Assembly (NCBI GenBank): GCA_964572845.1
Contig: CAZNFX010000005.1
Coordinates: 62,001 to 126,000, forward strand
DNA length: 64,000 nt
DNA from: Bin55 sp964572845
GTDB taxonomy: Bacteria > Pseudomonadota > Gammaproteobacteria > Pseudomonadales > Azotimanducaceae
Reading direction: 5' to 3'
Positions within the stretch are counted from its first letter, which is position 1, and each line of letters opens with the position of its first letter. Below are positions 61,848-64,000 of the stretch, in pieces. Under the pieces are notes generated by a model. It did not search any database, was not told the origin of the DNA, and saw only the letters and a list, made by a program, of their open reading frames with translations. Both the position numbers and the translations under genes were made by a program.

Positions 61848-64000
61848 ATGATCTCTATTCCGAGAGATGTAGGCTTACAGTTCGCGATTTGGGCAACTTT
61901 AGCGTTAGCTGCAACGTTGGTTCACGCAAAGCCAGAGTATTTTGTTGCTGCTATGGACTATGGAGCGACAGATTGCACGTTTTGCCATGCAAGTGCGACC
62001 GGAGGGGATGGTGTCAATGAGAGGGGACAATGGCTGATCGATGAGCGCGACAGACTTGAAGTGGAGGATATTGACATCGATTGGCTGAAAGCCAGAGAAG
62101 AGTCAGAACCCGATGAGGGGAGGATAGGCCCTGATGTTGCTGAGGAATTGGTTGACACAGCAGATGCCGATCCAGTTGAACGCATTGACGACCCCGAACG
62201 CCCCTTCGACCACACGACGAATTTTGGAGAGTGGCCGGCGTATAGCGGAGACATCGGCGCACAGAAGTACTCGCCATTGAACCAAATTACCCGAGACAAC
62301 CTAGAAGAGCTTCAAATCGCGTGGACTTGGACATCCGAGATCGACACTGGAGTTACTGATAGGCGAAATGCACGCCGTGCCCCCGACATGTTTAAGGGCA
62401 CACCTCTTATGGTGGATGGTCGATTGTTCTTGCGAACTCGCTACTCGACGGTCGAGGCAATCGACGCACAAACCGGCGAGACTCTTTGGACCTTTGACCC
62501 GGGCACAAAGGAAGGACCTAGACCAGCAATGTTCGGGTTCTCGACCAGGGGACTAGCGTTTCACAAGGACAAGGAAGGAAGCCGCGTCTTGCTGACAACC
62601 TCTCGAGGCTGGTTGATTGCATTAGATGCGAAGACCGGCAAGCCCATTGAGAGTTTTGGGGCAAAGGGCAGAGTGGACCTCACCAAGGGATTGCGGCGTC
62701 CTCTTGATCGGCGTCGGGTGACATGGAGTCAAGCGCCTAACGTTTGCGGGAATGTTGTTGTAGTCGGAAGTCAGACTGACGATGGTTCGCATTCGTGGAG
62801 ATTTACAGGAGATTGGAACAGCAACTTGCCATTAGGCGACGTCAGAGGATTCGACGTCAAAACTGGCGAACAAGTGTGGACCTTTAAGACCGTGCCACAG
62901 GAAGGAGAGCTCGGCAACGACTCTTGGGGCAACGAATCATGGAGTTGGATGGGCAACACCAACGTTTGGTCGACAACGAGCTGCGACCCGGCTCTGAACA
63001 TGGCTTATTTGCCAGTTACCGCACCAACCAATCACTTCTACGGAGGGGATAGACCCGGCAACAACCTCTTTGGAACCAGCCTTGTCGCGGTGAACGCGGC
63101 AACAGGCAAGTACGTGTGGCACTTTCAAAACGTTCGACATGACATTTGGGACTACGACAATCCCGCCGCTCCAGTTGTGGCCGACGTCGTTCACGAGGGG
63201 AAGGCGCGCAAGGTAGTTGCTCAGGTGACCAAGACGGGTTTCCTGTTCGTCTTCGACAGGATTACGGGCAAACCCCTGTGGGAGATTGAGGATGTCAAAG
63301 TGCCAGGAAGCGACTTGGAGGGCGAAGTTCCCTCCCCAACACAACCTCATCCCACTTGGCCTCCACCTTTCGAATTGCAGGGAGTTATTGACGAAAACCT
63401 CATTGACATCACCCCTGAGCTAAAGGAGCGCGCGAAGGAGCAACTGGCCAAATGGAAGACTGGTCCATTGTTTACTACTCCTTCAACTCAAGGAACTCTG
63501 ATACTTCCTGGGATTGGAGGAGGAGCGAATTGGGGAGGAGCTGCTTTTGATCCGATTGAACGACAGCTATTCGTAGCGTCGCGGCGTCAGCCTACCCTTA
63601 TCACGTCCTACCGGCTCGATGAGGCTGTGCGCGGCATCAAGTACGACGCCGGATTTCGGATGCCCGATCTTGTCCAGGGGATTCCATACATCAAGCCACC
63701 GTGGTCGAGCATTACAGCTTACGATCTTGATACAGGGGCGATTGCTTGGACAGTACCAAATGGAAGGGGTCCTGTGAACCATCCATTGCTTAAGGACCTA
63801 GATCTTCCCGATTTGGGCCAGGTTGGAGCTGCACCGGGACTGTTGATTACTCCTACCGCAATTTTCTTTGGTGCACGTCGAGAGGGACAAGGCGTGCTGA
63901 AAGCTATGGACAAGTCGACTGGAAAGGTGCTTTGGCAGCACGATTTACCTAGCTTCTTTAGTGATGCGCCACCAATTACCTATCTATCGGGAGGCAGGCA
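61848..64000 (+). CDS. PQQ-dependent dehydrogenase with N-terminal haem c motif, 3' part beyond the window
   Basis: 717 codons are visible before the window ends. A signal peptide (QFAIWATLALAATLVHA) precedes DCTFCHASATGG, a CxxCH haem-binding motif at C43, C46 and H47. An acidic linker (about 60-115) leads to a quinoprotein beta propeller: FGEWPAYSGDIGAQKYSPLN, repeated blades such as VEAIDAQTGETLWTFDPGT, FDVKTGEQVWTFKTVP and VNAATGKYVWHFQNVRHDIW, and GIGGGANWGGAAFDP. It should oxidise an alcohol, sugar or aldehyde in the periplasm and pass electrons to cytochrome c. The substrate is not predictable. A ribosome site AAAGGT lies upstream. Confidence 0.9.
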   Translation, partial: MISIPRDVGLQFAIWATLALAATLVHAKPEYFVAAMDYGATDCTFCHASATGGDGVNERGQWLIDERDRLEVEDIDIDWLKAREESEPDEGRIGPDVAEELVDTADADPVERIDDPERPFDHTTNFGEWPAYSGDIGAQKYSPLNQITRDNLEELQIAWTWTSEIDTGVTDRRNARRAPDMFKGTPLMVDGRLFLRTRYSTVEAIDAQTGETLWTFDPGTKEGPRPAMFGFSTRGLAFHKDKEGSRVLLTTSRGWLIALDAKTGKPIESFGAKGRVDLTKGLRRPLDRRRVTWSQAPNVCGNVVVVGSQTDDGSHSWRFTGDWNSNLPLGDVRGFDVKTGEQVWTFKTVPQEGELGNDSWGNESWSWMGNTNVWSTTSCDPALNMAYLPVTAPTNHFYGGDRPGNNLFGTSLVAVNAATGKYVWHFQNVRHDIWDYDNPAAPVVADVVHEGKARKVVAQVTKTGFLFVFDRITGKPLWEIEDVKVPGSDLEGEVPSPTQPHPTWPPPFELQGVIDENLIDITPELKERAKEQLAKWKTGPLFTTPSTQGTLILPGIGGGANWGGAAFDPIERQLFVASRRQPTLITSYRLDEAVRGIKYDAGFRMPDLVQGIPYIKPPWSSITAYDLDTGAIAWTVPNGRGPVNHPLLKDLDLPDLGQVGAAPGLLITPTAIFFGARREGQGVLKAMDKSTGKVLWQHDLPSFFSDAPPITYLSGGR

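Overview
The window looks like ordinary chromosome from a Gammaproteobacterium, probably an uncultured one assembled from metagenome reads, since a 10-N scaffold gap sits inside gcvH. The assignment rests on gene order. ygfB-pepP-ubiH-gcvT-gcvH runs away from a zapB-like gene, zapA, 6S RNA and fau. mreBCD is followed by yhdP, tldD and pmbA. yrbG-kdsC-lptCAB-rpoN-hpf-ptsN-rapZ-npr faces ibaG-murA. All are classical gammaproteobacterial neighbourhoods. Genes are tightly packed, with many 4-base start/stop overlaps and several apparent GTG and TTG starts. I saw no tRNA, rRNA, insertion sequence, prophage or CRISPR array.

Layout. 1-5.6 kb, minus strand: glycine cleavage genes (split P protein, H, T), a ubiquinone-type hydroxylase, PepP and YgfB. 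5.7-8.3 kb, plus strand: two cell-division accessory genes, 6S RNA with a clear sigma-70 promoter, fau, def and rpiA. 8.4-13.1 kb, minus strand: tkt, pgk and a D-2-hydroxyglutarate dehydrogenase-like flavoprotein. 13.3-15.3 kb: metK and metF. 15.2-17.1 kb: a degenerate CheA/ChpA-like protein with no chemotaxis genes nearby. 17.3-22.7 kb: alanine dehydrogenase and a four-gene cytochrome c oxidase operon whose subunit II carries a haem c domain. 22.7-25.6 kb: a zinc-ribbon methyltransferase paired with a YrbL-type kinase-like protein, a DUF1499 protein and a YfcE-type phosphoesterase.

The accessory heart of the window is 25.9-36.9 kb. A 1416-residue TonB-dependent receptor has an acidic linker, calcium-loop-like motifs and many cysteines. 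It is preceded by a leader with three inverted repeats and ends at a near-ideal UUCG terminator. Two tandem copies follow of a coupled gene pair: a TPR lipoprotein, then a CRTAC1-family (FG-GAP plus ASPIC/UnbV) protein. Each CRTAC1 start overlaps the TPR stop in an ATGA junction. The whole looks like an envelope module that binds or imports an unknown ligand, and it is the best candidate here for an undescribed system.

The rest is housekeeping: ferredoxin/flavodoxin-NADP reductase, gatCAB, mreBCD, yhdP, tldD/pmbA, the nitrogen-PTS/RapZ/sigma-54 cluster, LPS export and Kdo genes, ibaG, murA, hisD and zapE. The window ends inside a PQQ-dependent dehydrogenase with an N-terminal haem c motif. 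Some usual neighbours are missing from their expected places (kdsD, hisG, ahcY, rng/maf, cox assembly genes); they may lie elsewhere in the genome.
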